The notes under the pieces are model-generated. The model searched no databases. It worked only from the letters and a program-made list of their open reading frames with translations, and was not told where the DNA came from. This document shows positions 47,187-57,854 of a stretch of 64,000 nucleotides of DNA, one piece after another (position 1 is the first letter of the stretch; the number at the start of each line of letters is the position of its first letter). The position numbers were made by a program, and so were the translations under genes. The stretch covers positions 930,001 through 994,000 of the forward strand of contig NZ_UGIA01000001.1 of NCBI RefSeq assembly GCF_900461455.1, given 5' to 3'. This stretch comes from Helicobacter acinonychis (GTDB lineage Bacteria > Campylobacterota > Campylobacteria > Campylobacterales > Helicobacteraceae).

Positions 47187-48020
47187 TTGAAGCGAGTATT
47201 ATGTTTAATTTTGGGGCTTTCTTATGCCCTGCATGCGGATAGTTTTAAAGATGTTTTGACTAAGGGGGATTATACTTTTGCCAATAAAAAGGTGGTTTCG
47301 CCTATCAAACGCTATGCGGATCAATCGGCGTTTTATTTAGGGCTTGGGTATCAATTAGGGAGCATTCAGCACAACTTTAGCAATTTGAATTTATTCCAAC
47401 AATTTAGTAAGAGTCAGATCATTTTTAGCGATAGTCTAAGCCCTGTTTTTAAAAATTCGTATGTGTCTAATGGTCTTGGCGTCCAAGTGGGCTATAAATG
47501 GGTGGGTAAGCATGAAGAAACGAAGTGGTTTGGCTTTAGGTGGGGGCTATTTTATGACTTGAGTGCCTCTCTTTATGGCTCCAAAGAATCGCAGTCCATT
47601 ATCATTTCCACTTATGGCACTTATATGGATGCATTGCTCAACGCTTATAATGGGGATAAGTTTTTTGCTGGGTTTAATCTAGGGATTGCATTTGCCGGAG
47701 TGTATGATAAAGTGAGTGATGCATTATTATATCAAGCACTTCTTCAAGACACTTTTGGCGGAAAAGTGGATCCAAATGGCTTCCAGTTTTTAGTGAATTT
47801 AGGGGTTCGTTTAGGGAATAAACACAACCAATTTGGCTTTGGGATTAAAATCCCTACTTATTATTTTAACCATTATTATTCTATGAATAATATCAGTAAC
47901 AACAACGAATATGTCCTAAAAGTTTTGCGATTTTTGGAATATGGGATTAATAGCTTGTTGTATCGGGTTGATTTCAGGCGCAATTATGCAATTTATTTCA
48001 ACTACACTTATAGTTTTTAG
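47187..48020 (+). CDS. Helicobacter outer membrane protein, small family
   Basis: A 277-residue protein starting at TTG 47187 (CAAAGGGGA upstream). Signal peptide of about 17 residues ([16 protein letters not shown]), the family segment [17 protein letters not shown], a [21 protein letters not shown] segment and a terminal aromatic strand ([10 protein letters not shown]). Paralogous in pattern to the protein at 41586. Its stop overlaps the convergent uvrB end by 4 bp. Confidence 0.83.
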   Translation: MKRVLCLILGLSYALHADSFKDVLTKGDYTFANKKVVSPIKRYADQSAFYLGLGYQLGSIQHNFSNLNLFQQFSKSQIIFSDSLSPVFKNSYVSNGLGVQVGYKWVGKHEETKWFGFRWGLFYDLSASLYGSKESQSIIISTYGTYMDALLNAYNGDKFFAGFNLGIAFAGVYDKVSDALLYQALLQDTFGGKVDPNGFQFLVNLGVRLGNKHNQFGFGIKIPTYYFNHYYSMNNISNNNEYVLKVLRFLEYGINSLLYRVDFRRNYAIYFNYTYSF

Positions 48021-49993
48021 AGCGTTCTTAATTTAGCGATTTCATCTCTCAAGTGCATCGCTTCTTCAAAATCCAAATTTTTCGCGCATTCTCGCATTTT
48101 TTTATCCAACTCTTTAATGATTTTCTCTCTTTCACTTTTAGGTATTTTGTCCTTTTTCAAAGCTTTAGCGATTTTAGTCTCATCATCTCTTAATTTCAAT
48201 TCCTCTTCTAAAGCGCGTGTAACGGTTTTAGGGGTGATATTATGGAGTTTGTTAAATTCTTCTTGCTTGGCGCGTCTGTAGGTAGTGGTCTCAAAGGCTT
48301 TTTGCATGCTTTGAGTGATTTTTTTAGCGTATAATAAAACCTTTCCGTTAGCGTTTCTAGCGGCTCGCCCCATGGTTTGAATGAGGCTTGTTTCACTCCT
48401 TAAAAACCCTTCTTTATCCGCATCCATGATTGCTACTAAAGACACTTCAGGTAAATCCAACCCTTCTCTTAAAAGATTGATCCCTATTAAAACATCAAAT
48501 TCTTTAAGCCTTAAAGAGCGGATAATGTGATTTCTTTCAATCGCATCAATTTCGCTATGCATATAACGCACCTTCAAGCCCCATTCAGCATAGTATTTAC
48601 ACAATTCTTCTGCCATTTTTTTAGTGAGCGTGGTAATCAAAACCCTTTCATCTCTAGCCACCACTAATTTGATTTCATCAAATAAATCTTGGACTTGTTT
48701 ATCGCTGTCTCGCACTTCAAATTTAGGGTCTAAAAGCCCAGTAGGACGAATGATTTGCTCAGCGACATTCTTTTTAGAAAGCTCTAATTCTAGTTTATTG
48801 GGCGTAGCGGACACAAAAAGGAATTGGCAATTTTTATGGATAAATTCATCAAATTTTAGGGGGCGGTTGTCTAAAGCACTAGGCAATCTAAAGCCATATT
48901 CCACTAAAACGCTTTTCCTGCTCATATCCCCTGCATACATCCCCCCAAATTGCGGCAAACTCACATGGCTTTCATCTACAATGACTAAAAACTCTCGCTC
49001 AAATATCCCTAAATAATCAAACAAACAAAAAGGTGTTTCGTTAGGGGCTTTACCTGTAAAATGGCGTGCGTAATTTTCAATACCCTTACACACACCGGTT
49101 GCACTAATCATTTCTAAATCATGCTCGGTGCGTTGTTTAAGGCGGTTGTATTCAAGAATTTTATCCTGCTCTTTAAAAAATTTCAATCTTAAAGCAAGCT
49201 CATCTTCAATGCTTTTAATGGCTAAATTTAACCTCTCACTCCCTACTGCAAATTGACTAGCCGCATAAAGCATGACAGAATCTAATCGCTTGATTTCATT
49301 TCTTTCTAAGGCGTCAAAGACCGCAATCCTTTCTATCTCATCGCCAAAAAATTCAATCCTAATAAATTCTGCATCATTATAAGCGGGGAAAATATCCACG
49401 CATTCCCCCATCGCTCTAAAACTCCCCCTATCAAACACCACTTCATTACGGCTATACCCCATTTCCACTAGTTTGAGTAAAAAGCTCTTGTAAGCACGCT
49501 TCTCACCCACTTTGATTTTTTCCATGACTTTCAAATATTCTTCAGGGTTACCCAAACCATAATTAGCCGATACGCTCGCTATCACAATCACATCGTCATA
49601 ACCTAAAAGTGAGGTGGTCGCGCTCAATCTCAAACGCTCCAAATCGTCATTAATAGAGCTGTCTTTTTCAATGAATAAATCCCTTCTAGGGATATAGCTC
49701 TCAGGCTGGTAGTAATCAAAGTGGGAGATAAAATACTCCACTCTATTGTGCGGGAAAAACGCCTTAAACTCGCTATAAAGCTGTGCGCATAAGGTTTTAT
49801 TATGGCTCATGATCAAAGTGGGTTTGTTGGTTTGAGCGATGATATTAGCCATCGTGTAAGTCTTACCGCTCCCTGTAACGCCCACGAGAGTTTGGTAATG
49901 GTTTTTATTTTTTAAGCTCTTCGTTAAGGTATCTATGGCTTGGGGCTGATCACCAGCTAGTGAATAAGGGCTTTTTAAATCAAATAATGGCAT
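48017..49993 (-). CDS. uvrB: excinuclease ABC subunit B
   Basis: A 658-residue DNA repair helicase: Walker [14 protein letters not shown], the beta-hairpin region [19 protein letters not shown]-like [11 protein letters not shown], motif [11 protein letters not shown], and a C-terminal UVR coiled coil ([27 protein letters not shown]). It loads onto damaged DNA with UvrA and recruits UvrC. Full length. Confidence 0.96.
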   Translation of the reverse strand: MPLFDLKSPYSLAGDQPQAIDTLTKSLKNKNHYQTLVGVTGSGKTYTMANIIAQTNKPTLIMSHNKTLCAQLYSEFKAFFPHNRVEYFISHFDYYQPESYIPRRDLFIEKDSSINDDLERLRLSATTSLLGYDDVIVIASVSANYGLGNPEEYLKVMEKIKVGEKRAYKSFLLKLVEMGYSRNEVVFDRGSFRAMGECVDIFPAYNDAEFIRIEFFGDEIERIAVFDALERNEIKRLDSVMLYAASQFAVGSERLNLAIKSIEDELALRLKFFKEQDKILEYNRLKQRTEHDLEMISATGVCKGIENYARHFTGKAPNETPFCLFDYLGIFEREFLVIVDESHVSLPQFGGMYAGDMSRKSVLVEYGFRLPSALDNRPLKFDEFIHKNCQFLFVSATPNKLELELSKKNVAEQIIRPTGLLDPKFEVRDSDKQVQDLFDEIKLVVARDERVLITTLTKKMAEELCKYYAEWGLKVRYMHSEIDAIERNHIIRSLRLKEFDVLIGINLLREGLDLPEVSLVAIMDADKEGFLRSETSLIQTMGRAARNANGKVLLYAKKITQSMQKAFETTTYRRAKQEEFNKLHNITPKTVTRALEEELKLRDDETKIAKALKKDKIPKSEREKIIKELDKKMRECAKNLDFEEAMHLRDEIAKLRTL

Positions 49994-50061
49994 CTTTTAA
50001 ACTCGCATTTTTTAGGGGTATTATAGTAGTTTTTAACACGCCTTATTCAAACTCAAAAAAA

Positions 50062-50352
50062 TCAATGTTTTGATAACAATCGTTTGTTTAGCTGCTCACC
50101 GGCGTTAATGAGCCACTCAATAGAATCCCTCAAACTGCTATCAATCTCGTTGGCGTTTTTGAAAAAATCCAAACTCAAAAGCACTTCTAAAATCCTAACG
50201 ATGCCTTTAAGGCTGAGCCGGACTTGATCGGTAAAGTGGCTGTTTTCTTTTAAAGCGTCTTGCAATTCTTTTAACAACGCGTTCATGAGTTCTTTGACTC
50301 GCGGTTGTTCGCTTATTCCTAGCACGCTGTCAGGTAAGTTAAGGGTGTTCAT
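50062..50352 (-). CDS. hypothetical small helical protein
   Basis: A 96-residue, all-helical, soluble protein (RVKELMNALLKELQDALKEN, then SLRDSIEWLINAGEQLN). It follows the DUF3519-type gene remnant by 18 bp in the same direction and precedes uvrB, the place of HP1115 in H. pylori by memory. Placement downstream of a predicted nuclease-type protein would fit an immunity or partner protein, but there is no sequence evidence for this. Confidence 0.6.
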   Translation of the reverse strand: MNTLNLPDSVLGISEQPRVKELMNALLKELQDALKENSHFTDQVRLSLKGIVRILEVLLSLDFFKNANEIDSSLRDSIEWLINAGEQLNKRLLSKH

Positions 50353-50370
50353 GCATGCCTCCTTGACTGG

Positions 50371-52866
50371 TTAAAGTTTTTGTGGTAACATTTCAATGGT
50401 AGCCCACTCCGTCGGCTTATTCTTTAAGCGTTCTTGCCTACGGAATGAAAGAGTGGGTATGTCCGCCTTGTCAATCTCTGCTTTAATCGTACTTATCTTA
50501 ACTTTCAATCCTGTTATAATCTTACTATCATTATCTTGCGTGACTAAAAAATAGTAAATCGTTTTAGGATCGCCTTGAAACGCCTTGATATGCTCTTTCT
50601 TCACTTCTTGGCCTTGCTGTTTGAAAATGAGCGTCATGTTGGGTTCTTTCAAGGTGGGTTCGACTAAGTGCAAAACCGCTAATCTATGCTTGCTGTCAGG
50701 CTTGCTTTTTAAGTGTTTGATGAAGTTTTCTTTGTTTTTGACTCCGTTCAAAGCACTCAAAAAGCTATCCGTATCGATCTTTTGGGGTAAGGGCATGGGT
50801 TTGATCGCACTTAAGGATTTCAAAAACGCTTCTTTGTCTTCTATGACTTCAAACGATCGTTTTTGAGTTTCTTATTCTATCGTTTTCTTGCTGGTTTCTT
50901 TCAAGGCTTCATGGCACTCTTCTTGCAAGGCTTTCACGGCTTTCAGCAAGCGCTCTAAGGCGGGATTATTTTCATTCGGCTCCCTATTGACCATCAAAAG
51001 GTAACGCGTGAAGTCGTAAATGTCAATGTCCTTGAATTCCTTGCTGTTGGGATCAAACATGTCCTTAGCCTCATCAGCGATCTTGAATTCTTTCAAGCCT
51101 TTCTTGATGTTATCGCTCTTTAAGGCTTCAAACAACGCCTTGCTCGGATCATCCAAGCGTGCAAACCGGGCAAACCCAGCGCCTAAGATCTCGCTGATAT
51201 CGCTGACGGCTTGATCGGATTTTTCAAACACCCCTAAGGAGCTTGTTTGGTAGAATCTCTCGCTCAAATCCTTCAAGCCCTCGCTCGTGGTCGGGTATTT
51301 CTTCATGTTCGCGAAAGCGCGATCCATGATGCCGCTCAAATAAGCGTTCAGGCTCACTTTAGGGAGGTTCATGTCATGAATGAGGTTATGGAAACTCCCA
51401 GCGTTGTCTGCAAACATTTTTTTCACCTTTTCATAGCTTTTAATGTCGTTAGAAAATTCTTTCTGCCATCGGTTCAGTAATTCTATGCCTTGGGTTTTGG
51501 TCCTTGGCATGTTGAACATCAGCAACGCTAAATTGCTGTCGGTTACGATAGGGTGGGAGGCCTTATCAAAATTCAGGTTTTTAGCTACGATGTTTTTTAA
51601 TGAGTAGATGCTATCAGCGTCTAATTTCTTTTCTAATTCTTTTAATTTCGCTTCGTAATGGCTCAAAACCGCTAACGCGTGATCGCTTTCGCTGTTAAAG
51701 TGCCCTTGATTGGACGCGGCCGCTAAATGGTTGATCTCGGTGTGGTTCAAGCGTTTGTGGGGGATTCTCACTAACAATTCATCCGGCTTCAGGTGGACGC
51801 GGTAGTATTCTTTGATCGCTTTATCGTAAGCGTATCGGCTTTTAGGCGTGAAGTTGAGCATGCCTTCTACCCAGTGGTTGGGCGCGATCACCTGCCCGTC
51901 ATGCAAGATGATGGGCAAGTCTTCAAACCCTCCGCTCCCGAATATCTTTTTAGGGTCAAAATTCCGCGCGATGCTTTGGATCTGTTCTTCGTTCATGGCG
52001 GTGCGCTTTTGCGTGCCTCCTGTAGTGAAACTGGGCTTTAGATCTTTTGCATTCACGATCGCGTAGTCTAAGTCGTAAATCTCTCTTTCGTTCAAGCGCA
52101 CCCGACTCTTAGGGATGCTCGCTAAAATCTGTGTGGGGATATCCTCTCCCACTTCTATCTTAGTCTGGCTTTCAAGGTTACCGGCGTTGCCGCGCTCGTG
52201 TTCTAATTTGCGTTTTAAGGCTTCTTTCCTTTTAGCTTCTTGTTCTTTGGCTTTTAAAAATTCCTGTTCGCTTTCTTGTGCTTCTCGTTCTAACTTCGCA
52301 AGCTTTTCGGCGTTAGCTTGTTTGTGGGGGGATAAATTTGGAGTTTCTGGTGTCAATTCGTTAGGGTTTTCTGGTTTTTTTAATAAAGACTCTTGCGTTT
52401 TAAGCGCGTTTGCGCTAGGATGGGGTTCAAGGCTTGAGATGCTATAGTTGATGCCATCTCTGTAATCGTTAGAGAGTGTCGCAATGGTCTCTGACTCCCT
52501 TAAAACCTTTTCATCTCTTTCAAAACTTGTAATCATATGATGATTTTTTAAAGGCGTATTTCCTTTTTGACTACTTAAACCCACTTCAATATCATTATAT
52601 CTTATGGTCGCATGCCCAATATAATCATCATCTTTAATACCTTTCTCTATCACTTCTGGTATTTGTTTTAATAATTCATTAGTCCTTTCTTTGGCTTGTT
52701 CTGGTGTCAATCCTAACCTTTTGTATTGTTTTTCTCTCTTTTCTGATATATGAGCTAAACCATATCCGTTGCTGTCTTTAGTCTTTTTATTCCCCCACAC
52801 CAAATCAATCCCTCCTAAATCCTCCCTATACGCTACACCTGCAACTTGTCCGTTCCTTTCTTGCAA
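50371..52866 (-). pseudogene. DUF3519-type polyvalent protein gene, copy 2, split by a stop codon
   Basis: The frame reads from TTG 52866 (QERNGQVAGVAYREDLGGID) through a Glu/Lys coiled coil (about 150-225), the shared RIPHKRLNHTEINHLAAASN region and on to TAA at 50872-50874; the same frame then resumes straight away (ETQKRSFEVIEDKEAF) and stays open to 50371, giving a C-terminal domain with HRLAVLHLVEPTLKEPNM and TIYYFLVTQDND. Without that TAA (one base from a CAA Gln codon) the protein would be about 831 residues. The C-terminal part resembles PBECR-type (barnase/EndoU/colicin-like) nuclease domains; this is an inference. The 5' end is also cut: in-frame sequence before 52866 soon meets a stop, with unrelated promoter sequence upstream, whereas copy 1 extends further. 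Confidence 0.7.
51785..52785. repeat. 1-kb direct repeat, right copy
   Basis: Matches 28131-29131 without gaps (offset 23,654 bp) and is flanked by less similar sequence on the 29131/52785 side and by unrelated sequence on the 28131/51785 side. Confidence 0.9.
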
Positions 52867-52922
52867 GAGCTTCTCTAGCGCTTCCTTAGCTATTCGTTTA
52901 TGCGATAATCAAATAGCTTTGA

Positions 52923-52928
52923 TATAAT
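52923..52928 (+). promoter_or_regulatory. -10 element upstream of the small coiled-coil gene
   Basis: Perfect TATAAT at 52923-52928, 28 bp before ATG 52957, at the junction with the truncated DUF3519-type gene. The transcript probably runs through both small genes into priA. Confidence 0.6.
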
Positions 52929-52956
52929 ATCTTCTAAAAACAATGAAAGGTTTATT

Positions 52957-53184
52957 ATGCAATCTCTAAGTCTGTTAAACCAATTAGGCACTAAAATTGA
53001 TGAACTGATTGAAAAAATCAAAAAACAAGAAGAAGAATTAAACGCTTTACGCCAAGCAAACACCACACTAAACACGCAAAATGAAGAAAAAGACATTCAA
53101 ATCGCTATTTTATACGATGAGTTGAGCGCTAAAGATAAGGGTATCCAAGGTCTTTATGACAAAATCTCTGATTTATTGTCATAA
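52957..53184 (+). CDS. small coiled-coil protein (ZapB-like)
   Basis: A 75-residue protein that is nearly all coiled coil (LGTKIDELIEKIKKQEEELN, ILYDELSAKDKGIQGLYD). It is followed 12 bp later by a small protein with a ZapA-like look, and the pair precedes priA. A ZapB-like protein next to zapA is known in other Proteobacteria. The assignment rests on size, coiled coil and order only. Confidence 0.55.
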   Translation: MQSLSLLNQLGTKIDELIEKIKKQEEELNALRQANTTLNTQNEEKDIQIAILYDELSAKDKGIQGLYDKISDLLS

Positions 53185-53196
53185 ACCATTAAAAAC

Positions 53197-53433
53197 ATGT
53201 CTTTAGAAAACAATAGCTTAGAAATCACTTATTTAGGCAGACGCTATAAAATCTCTCTCAATAACACCTTTAGCGATGAGATGAAACACACCCTAAAAGA
53301 GCGTTTCCACAACCAAGAATTAAACGCATTAGAGCTTTTAAAGGATTATTTACATGAACGTTGTCAAAACGAGTACTTGCACAATGAACTCCAAAAGCTT
53401 TTAGAAAAAATCTCATCATGTTCTACTACTTAA
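53197..53433 (+). CDS. small conserved protein, ZapA-like
   Basis: A 78-residue protein with a beta-strand start ([16 protein letters not shown]) followed by a long helix ([20 protein letters not shown]). This beta then coiled-helix layout fits ZapA, which binds FtsZ, but key positions cannot be checked here. Its last 16 bp overlap the priA start, which suggests coupling. An uncharacterised Campylobacterota protein is the alternative. Confidence 0.5.
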   Translation: MSLENNSLEITYLGRRYKISLNNTFSDEMKHTLKERFHNQELNALELLKDYLHERCQNEYLHNELQKLLEKISSCSTT

Positions 53434-55277
53434 TCGCTCCCTTAAAAAATAAAACCCCCCCTTTAACCTATTTTTCTAAAGAACAACACCAAAAAGGAGT
53501 GTTAGTCAATATTAATTTAAGGAATAAAACGCTTTTAGGCGTCATTCTTGAAGAAGTTTCAAAACCCTCTTTTGAATGCTTGGAGCTAGAAAAAACCCCT
53601 TATTTTTTACTCCCCATTCAAATAGAACTTGCTGAATTTATCGCTCAATATTACTCTGCTAGTCTCTCTTTAGTCTTAAGCCTTTTTGCCCCCTTTAAAG
53701 AATGCGATGTTGCAAAATTAGAAAAAATTAAGCCCAATCTTAATGGGTTAAGCCAAACGCAAACCAATGCTTTAAACGCATTGCAAAAACATTCCGCAAG
53801 CTTACTCTTTGGTGATACAGGTAGTGGGAAAACCGAAATTTATATGCATTTAATCGCTCAAATGTTAGAGCAAAAAAAAAGCGCTTTATTATTGGTGCCA
53901 GAAATCGCTCTCACCCCTCAAATACAACAGCGCCTTAAAAAAGTCTTTAAAGAAAATTTAGGCTTGTGGCATAGCAAACTCTCTTTAACTCAAAAAAAAC
54001 AATTTTTAGAAAAGCTTTACTCACAAGAAATAAAATTAGTGGTAGGCACACGAAGCGCGTTATTCTTACCCCTCAAAGAGCTAGGCTTGATTATTGTAGA
54101 TGAAGAGCATGACTTTTCTTATAAATCCCAGCAAAGCCCTATGTATAACGCTAGGGATTTATGCTTGTATTTATCCCATAAATTCCCTATTCAAGTGGTT
54201 TTAGGCTCTGCTACGCCAAGTTTGAGTAGCTACAAACGCTTTAAAGATAAGGCTTTAGTGCGCCTAAAGGGGCGCTACATCCCCACACAAAAAAACATTA
54301 TTTTTGAAAAAACCCCAAATTTTATCACGCCAAAACTCCTAGAAGCGTTAAAACAAGTGATAGACAAAAACGAGCAAGCCATTATTTTTGTGCCTACAAG
54401 AGCTAATTTCAAAACCTTGTTGTGTCAAAATTGTTACAAAAGCGTTCAATGCCCCTTTTGCAGCGTGAATATGAGTTTGCATTTGAGAACTAACAAACTC
54501 ATGTGCCATTATTGCCATTATTCAAGCCCTATCCCTAAAATTTGTAGCGCGTGTCAAAGCGAAGTCTTAGTGGGTAAAAGGATAGGCACCATGCAAGTGT
54601 TAAAGGAATTAGAAAGCCTTTTAGAGGGGGTTAAAATAGCGATTTTAGATAAAGATCACACTAGCACGCCAAAAAAACTCCATAATATTTTGAATGACTT
54701 CAACGCCCAAAAAACCAATATTTTAATCGGCACGCAAATGATAAGCAAAGGGCATGATTACGCTAAAGTGAGTTTAGCGGTTATTTTAGGCATAGACAAT
54801 ATTATTAAATCTAGTAGTTATAGGGCTTTAGAAGAAGGCGTATCACTGTTGCATCAAATCGCCGGAAGGAGCGCGAGACAAATTTCTGGCCAAGTGTTCA
54901 TTCAAAGCATTGAAGGGGGTTTGTTAGAGAGCTTTTTAGAAGATTATGAAGATTTTCTACAATACGAATTGCAAGAAAGATGCGAACTCTACCCGCCTTT
55001 TTCAAGGCTATGTTTGTTGGAATTTAAGCATAAAAACGAAGAAAAAGCCCAACAATTAAGCCTAAAAGCTTCTCAAATCCTTTCTTTGTGTTTAGAAAAG
55101 GGCGTAACGCTCTCTAGCTTTAAAGCCCCCATTGAAAAAATCGCTTCCTCTTATCGCTACCTTATTTTATTGCGCTCCAAAAACCCTTTAAGCCTAGTCA
55201 AAAGCGTGCATGCGTTTTTAAAAGCCACCCCCAATATCCCTTGCAGCGTGAATATGGATCCTATGGATATTTTTTAA
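53418..55277 (+). CDS. priA: primosomal protein N' (replication restart helicase)
   Basis: A 619-residue superfamily 2 helicase, somewhat shorter than E. coli PriA through a reduced N-terminal domain. Walker [17 protein letters not shown], Walker [13 protein letters not shown], a zinc-binding module with eight cysteines ([29 protein letters not shown]) and motif [19 protein letters not shown]. It reloads the replisome at stalled forks. Starts inside the preceding small gene. Confidence 0.95.
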   Translation: MFYYLIAPLKNKTPPLTYFSKEQHQKGVLVNINLRNKTLLGVILEEVSKPSFECLELEKTPYFLLPIQIELAEFIAQYYSASLSLVLSLFAPFKECDVAKLEKIKPNLNGLSQTQTNALNALQKHSASLLFGDTGSGKTEIYMHLIAQMLEQKKSALLLVPEIALTPQIQQRLKKVFKENLGLWHSKLSLTQKKQFLEKLYSQEIKLVVGTRSALFLPLKELGLIIVDEEHDFSYKSQQSPMYNARDLCLYLSHKFPIQVVLGSATPSLSSYKRFKDKALVRLKGRYIPTQKNIIFEKTPNFITPKLLEALKQVIDKNEQAIIFVPTRANFKTLLCQNCYKSVQCPFCSVNMSLHLRTNKLMCHYCHYSSPIPKICSACQSEVLVGKRIGTMQVLKELESLLEGVKIAILDKDHTSTPKKLHNILNDFNAQKTNILIGTQMISKGHDYAKVSLAVILGIDNIIKSSSYRALEEGVSLLHQIAGRSARQISGQVFIQSIEGGLLESFLEDYEDFLQYELQERCELYPPFSRLCLLEFKHKNEEKAQQLSLKASQILSLCLEKGVTLSSFKAPIEKIASSYRYLILLRSKNPLSLVKSVHAFLKATPNIPCSVNMDPMDIF

Positions 55278-55282
55278 AAAAT

Positions 55283-56002
55283 TTAGGTTTTTCTGGCGAC
55301 TAACAGCGTGAAATTCACCCATTTAAACAACGCTTCCACATGCTTAAACCCCACGCTTTCTAAAAGAGCGATATTTTCTTTCAAGCTATAAGGCACAAGC
55401 ACATTTTCTAACGCCTCTCTTTTGAAAGCGATTTCATTGTGGCTATAACCTTGATTTTGCTTATAAAGGTAGTATAACTCTATCATTTGCTTGTCTAATA
55501 TCCTATCTTCACTCATGATTTTTTCGCCCACCAATAAAACCCCATTTAACGCAAGGCTGTTATAAATCTTTTTGAGCAACACTTCTCTTTGCATAGGGCG
55601 GATAAATTGCAACACAAAAAGCAATGAAAATGCACTCGCTTCTTTAAAGTCAATCTCTAAAAAATCCACGCATTCAAAATGGGTATTTTTAAAATCTTTT
55701 AATTTTTCTTGCGCTTTTTTGAGCATGGGCATGGAATTGTCAATCCCTATAAGCTCAATATCTTGTTGGATTTGTTTGTTAAGCACGACAAAAAAGTTTC
55801 CGGTAGAACAACCCAAATCATAAATCAAGGGTTTAGGATTAATGCTTTCTTTCAAATTTTGAGCGATAAAATACGCCCCCAAATTTAACATTTCATGGTA
55901 ATAAGGGATAGAGCGCTCTAGCATGTCATCAAAAACATGGGCGACTCTTTCATCAAAACAAAAGCGTTTGCCTAGGGCTTCATTAAAAAGAGTGTCCTTC
56001 AT
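55283..56002 (-). CDS. cmoA: carboxy-S-adenosyl-L-methionine synthase
   Basis: A 239-residue SAM-binding Rossmann protein ([47 protein letters not shown]). CmoA makes the carboxy-SAM used by CmoB for the wobble uridine (cmo5U34) of tRNAs. The stretch [20 protein letters not shown] is the family start. It follows sodB by about 50 bp on the same strand. Confidence 0.87.
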
Positions 56003-56055
56003 CGAACAAAAAGCGTGGTTTAATAAAGCTTTAAACCACCCTATTAAAATAGTGC

Positions 56056-56703
56056 TTAAGCTTTTTTATGTTTATGCACCAATTCGTTGATGTAGTGATC
56101 CACTGATCCTAAACCTTCTTTTTTCGCCCATTCATAGCATTTGGAGACAAAATCCCAATTAATATGCCCATAGAATTTTTCCAAATACACAGGGCGTGCG
56201 TTTTTATGGTCAATATAATAAGCATGCTCCCACACATCTACCACTAAAAGCGGCACTTTCTTATCTGTTACTGGAGTTTGAGCGTTGCTAGTTTGGATGA
56301 TTTCAATTTTTTGAGTGTCTAAATTATACGCCACCCAATTCCAACCAGAGCCAAACAAAGTGGTCGCACTCTTAATGAATTCTTCTTTAAATTTCTCTAG
56401 TGAGCCAAAATCTTTTTCTAAACCTTCTTTTAATTCATCGCTCAAAGCAGTCGCTTTAGGGCTTAAGCAATCCCAATAAAAATCGTGGTTATAGATTTGA
56501 GCGGCGTTATTGAACACGCCTCCGCTAGACTTTGTCAAAATGGTGTATAGGCAACTTTCTTCAAACTCCGTGCCTTTAATTAAATTATTCAAATTATTCA
56601 CATAAGTTTGGTGGTGTTTCCCATGATGGAAATCAAACGCTACAGGGCTTAAAAAATCTCCCATGCTGTCTTTAGCAAAAGGCAATTCTCTCAATACAAA
56701 CAT
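56056..56703 (-). CDS. sodB: superoxide dismutase (iron)
   Basis: A 215-residue Fe-SOD. Metal ligands are His27 ([11 protein letters not shown]), His in [11 protein letters not shown], and Asp-His in [13 protein letters not shown]. The C-terminal Lys/His-rich tail ([11 protein letters not shown]) is a Helicobacter feature. It removes superoxide and is the main SOD of the genus; in H. pylori it is repressed by apo-Fur, which may hold here. Confidence 0.95.
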
Positions 56704-56730
56704 GTTTTCTCCTTGTGATTATATGACCGT

Positions 56731-56736
56731 ATTATA
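56731..56736 (-). promoter_or_regulatory. -10 element of sodB
   Basis: TATAAT on the minus strand at 56736-56731, 28 bp from the sodB ATG, followed by the ribosome site AAGGAG. A Fur box is expected around here by analogy with H. pylori, but I could not define one. Confidence 0.6.
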
Positions 56737-56917
56737 ATCATTTTTTAAGGCTTTTTGGTAAATCTTTTCTTAAAAATTGATCGTTATACAAATTTTGTGG
56801 ATTTTAGGGGATTTTTTTGGAATGAAAACAGCCTTTTCAAACAAAACCTTTTAAAATTTTTAAAAGTTAATCTTAATTGACTACTATTCTAACACAACCA
56901 AACAAAAAGGATCAACA

Positions 56918-57421
56918 ATAGAAAAAGTTACTTTCAAAAAAGAAACATACCAAGTTAGAGAGGAAAACCCTAAAAGTGGGCAATAAAGCTCCAGATGTGA
57001 AACTCGTAACCAACGATTTGCAAGGAGTTAATTTACTCCATCTTGGTGTGCATTTTCAAGTCATCAGCACGCTCTCTACTCTAGTTGGGTAAGTTTGCTT
57101 GCTCCAAGCCAAACGCTTTAATGAGCAAGCGAGCGAGTTGGCTTCTGTGAGTTTTAGGGTGGTTTCTGTGGTTTGCCTTCCGCTCAAGGGCAAGTTTGTG
57201 GCACTGAAGGCATCAAGGATTTGAAAATTTTGAGCGATTTTAGGTATAAGGCTTTTGGGGAAAATTACGGCGTGCTGTTAGGCAAGGGCTCTTTGCAAGG
57301 CTTACTCGCTCGATCGGTGTTTGCGATTGACACTCAAGGGGTGGTTATTTATAAAGAAATCGTTAAAAACCTTTTAGAAGAGCCCAATTATGAAGTGCTT
57401 TTAAAAGTGTTGAAACAATAA
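56918..57421 (+). pseudogene. tpx: thiol peroxidase (tpx) pseudogene
   Basis: The sequence can be read along the whole Tpx protein but only by changing frame. It begins with ATA instead of ATG at 56918 (EKVTFKKETYQV), shifts frame near 56965 into GKTLKVGNKAPDVKL, hits TAA at 57090-57092 right before the catalytic Cys codon (VCLLQAKRFNEQ, TGC 57096-57098), and shifts again near 57165 into LPSAQGQVCGTEGIKDLKIL running to TAA at 57419-57421. The C-terminal third (from 57173) is intact and looks like a gene on its own. Start loss, two frameshifts and a nonsense codon make function very unlikely. In H. pylori tpx is next to sodB, as here. Confidence 0.9.
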
Positions 57422-57558
57422 ATAAGGGAGAGAATTATCCAAAATCCCCTATTCTCTTAAGAAAATAAGTTCCGCTATAAAATATTGTTTTTTAAACAAT
57501 ACAAAATCCAATCCATTCTAGCAAGAACTATACAAAAAGAAACTCCAAAAGAAAAACA

Positions 57559-57634
57559 TGGTGGAGAATAGCGGAATCGAACCGCTGACCTCCTGCGTGC
57601 AAAACAGGCGCTCTCCCAACTGAGCTAATTCCCC
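57559..57634 (-). tRNA. tRNA-Ala (anticodon TGC)
   Basis: Acceptor GGGGAAT/ATTCTCC with one G-T pair, anticodon stem CCTGT/GCAGG with loop TTTGCAC, T loop TTCGATT, encoded CCA. Not linked to rRNA genes, as is usual in Helicobacter. Confidence 0.95.
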
Positions 57635-57650
57635 AAAGATTGTGAAAGAA

Positions 57651-57727
<77 letters not shown>

Positions 57728-57854
57728 TTAAACTAATCAAAACTAAAGACGAAATTGTAGATTAAACTTCCTTAAAAAATCCTTAAAAAATAAATGAGAT
57801 TATGATGCTATAATACTTGAATACTTGTTATTTTTTCATTATTAAAGGGGTTTT

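Noticed and set aside
51793-52447. Plus-strand frames within the DUF3519-type gene, repeated at 28097-28793
   Set aside because: They are antisense to the coding frame and appear twice only because the region itself is duplicated.
57173-57421. An apparent 82-codon gene with thiol peroxidase similarity
   Set aside because: It is only the last part of the decayed tpx gene and lacks the catalytic cysteine region and a proper start.
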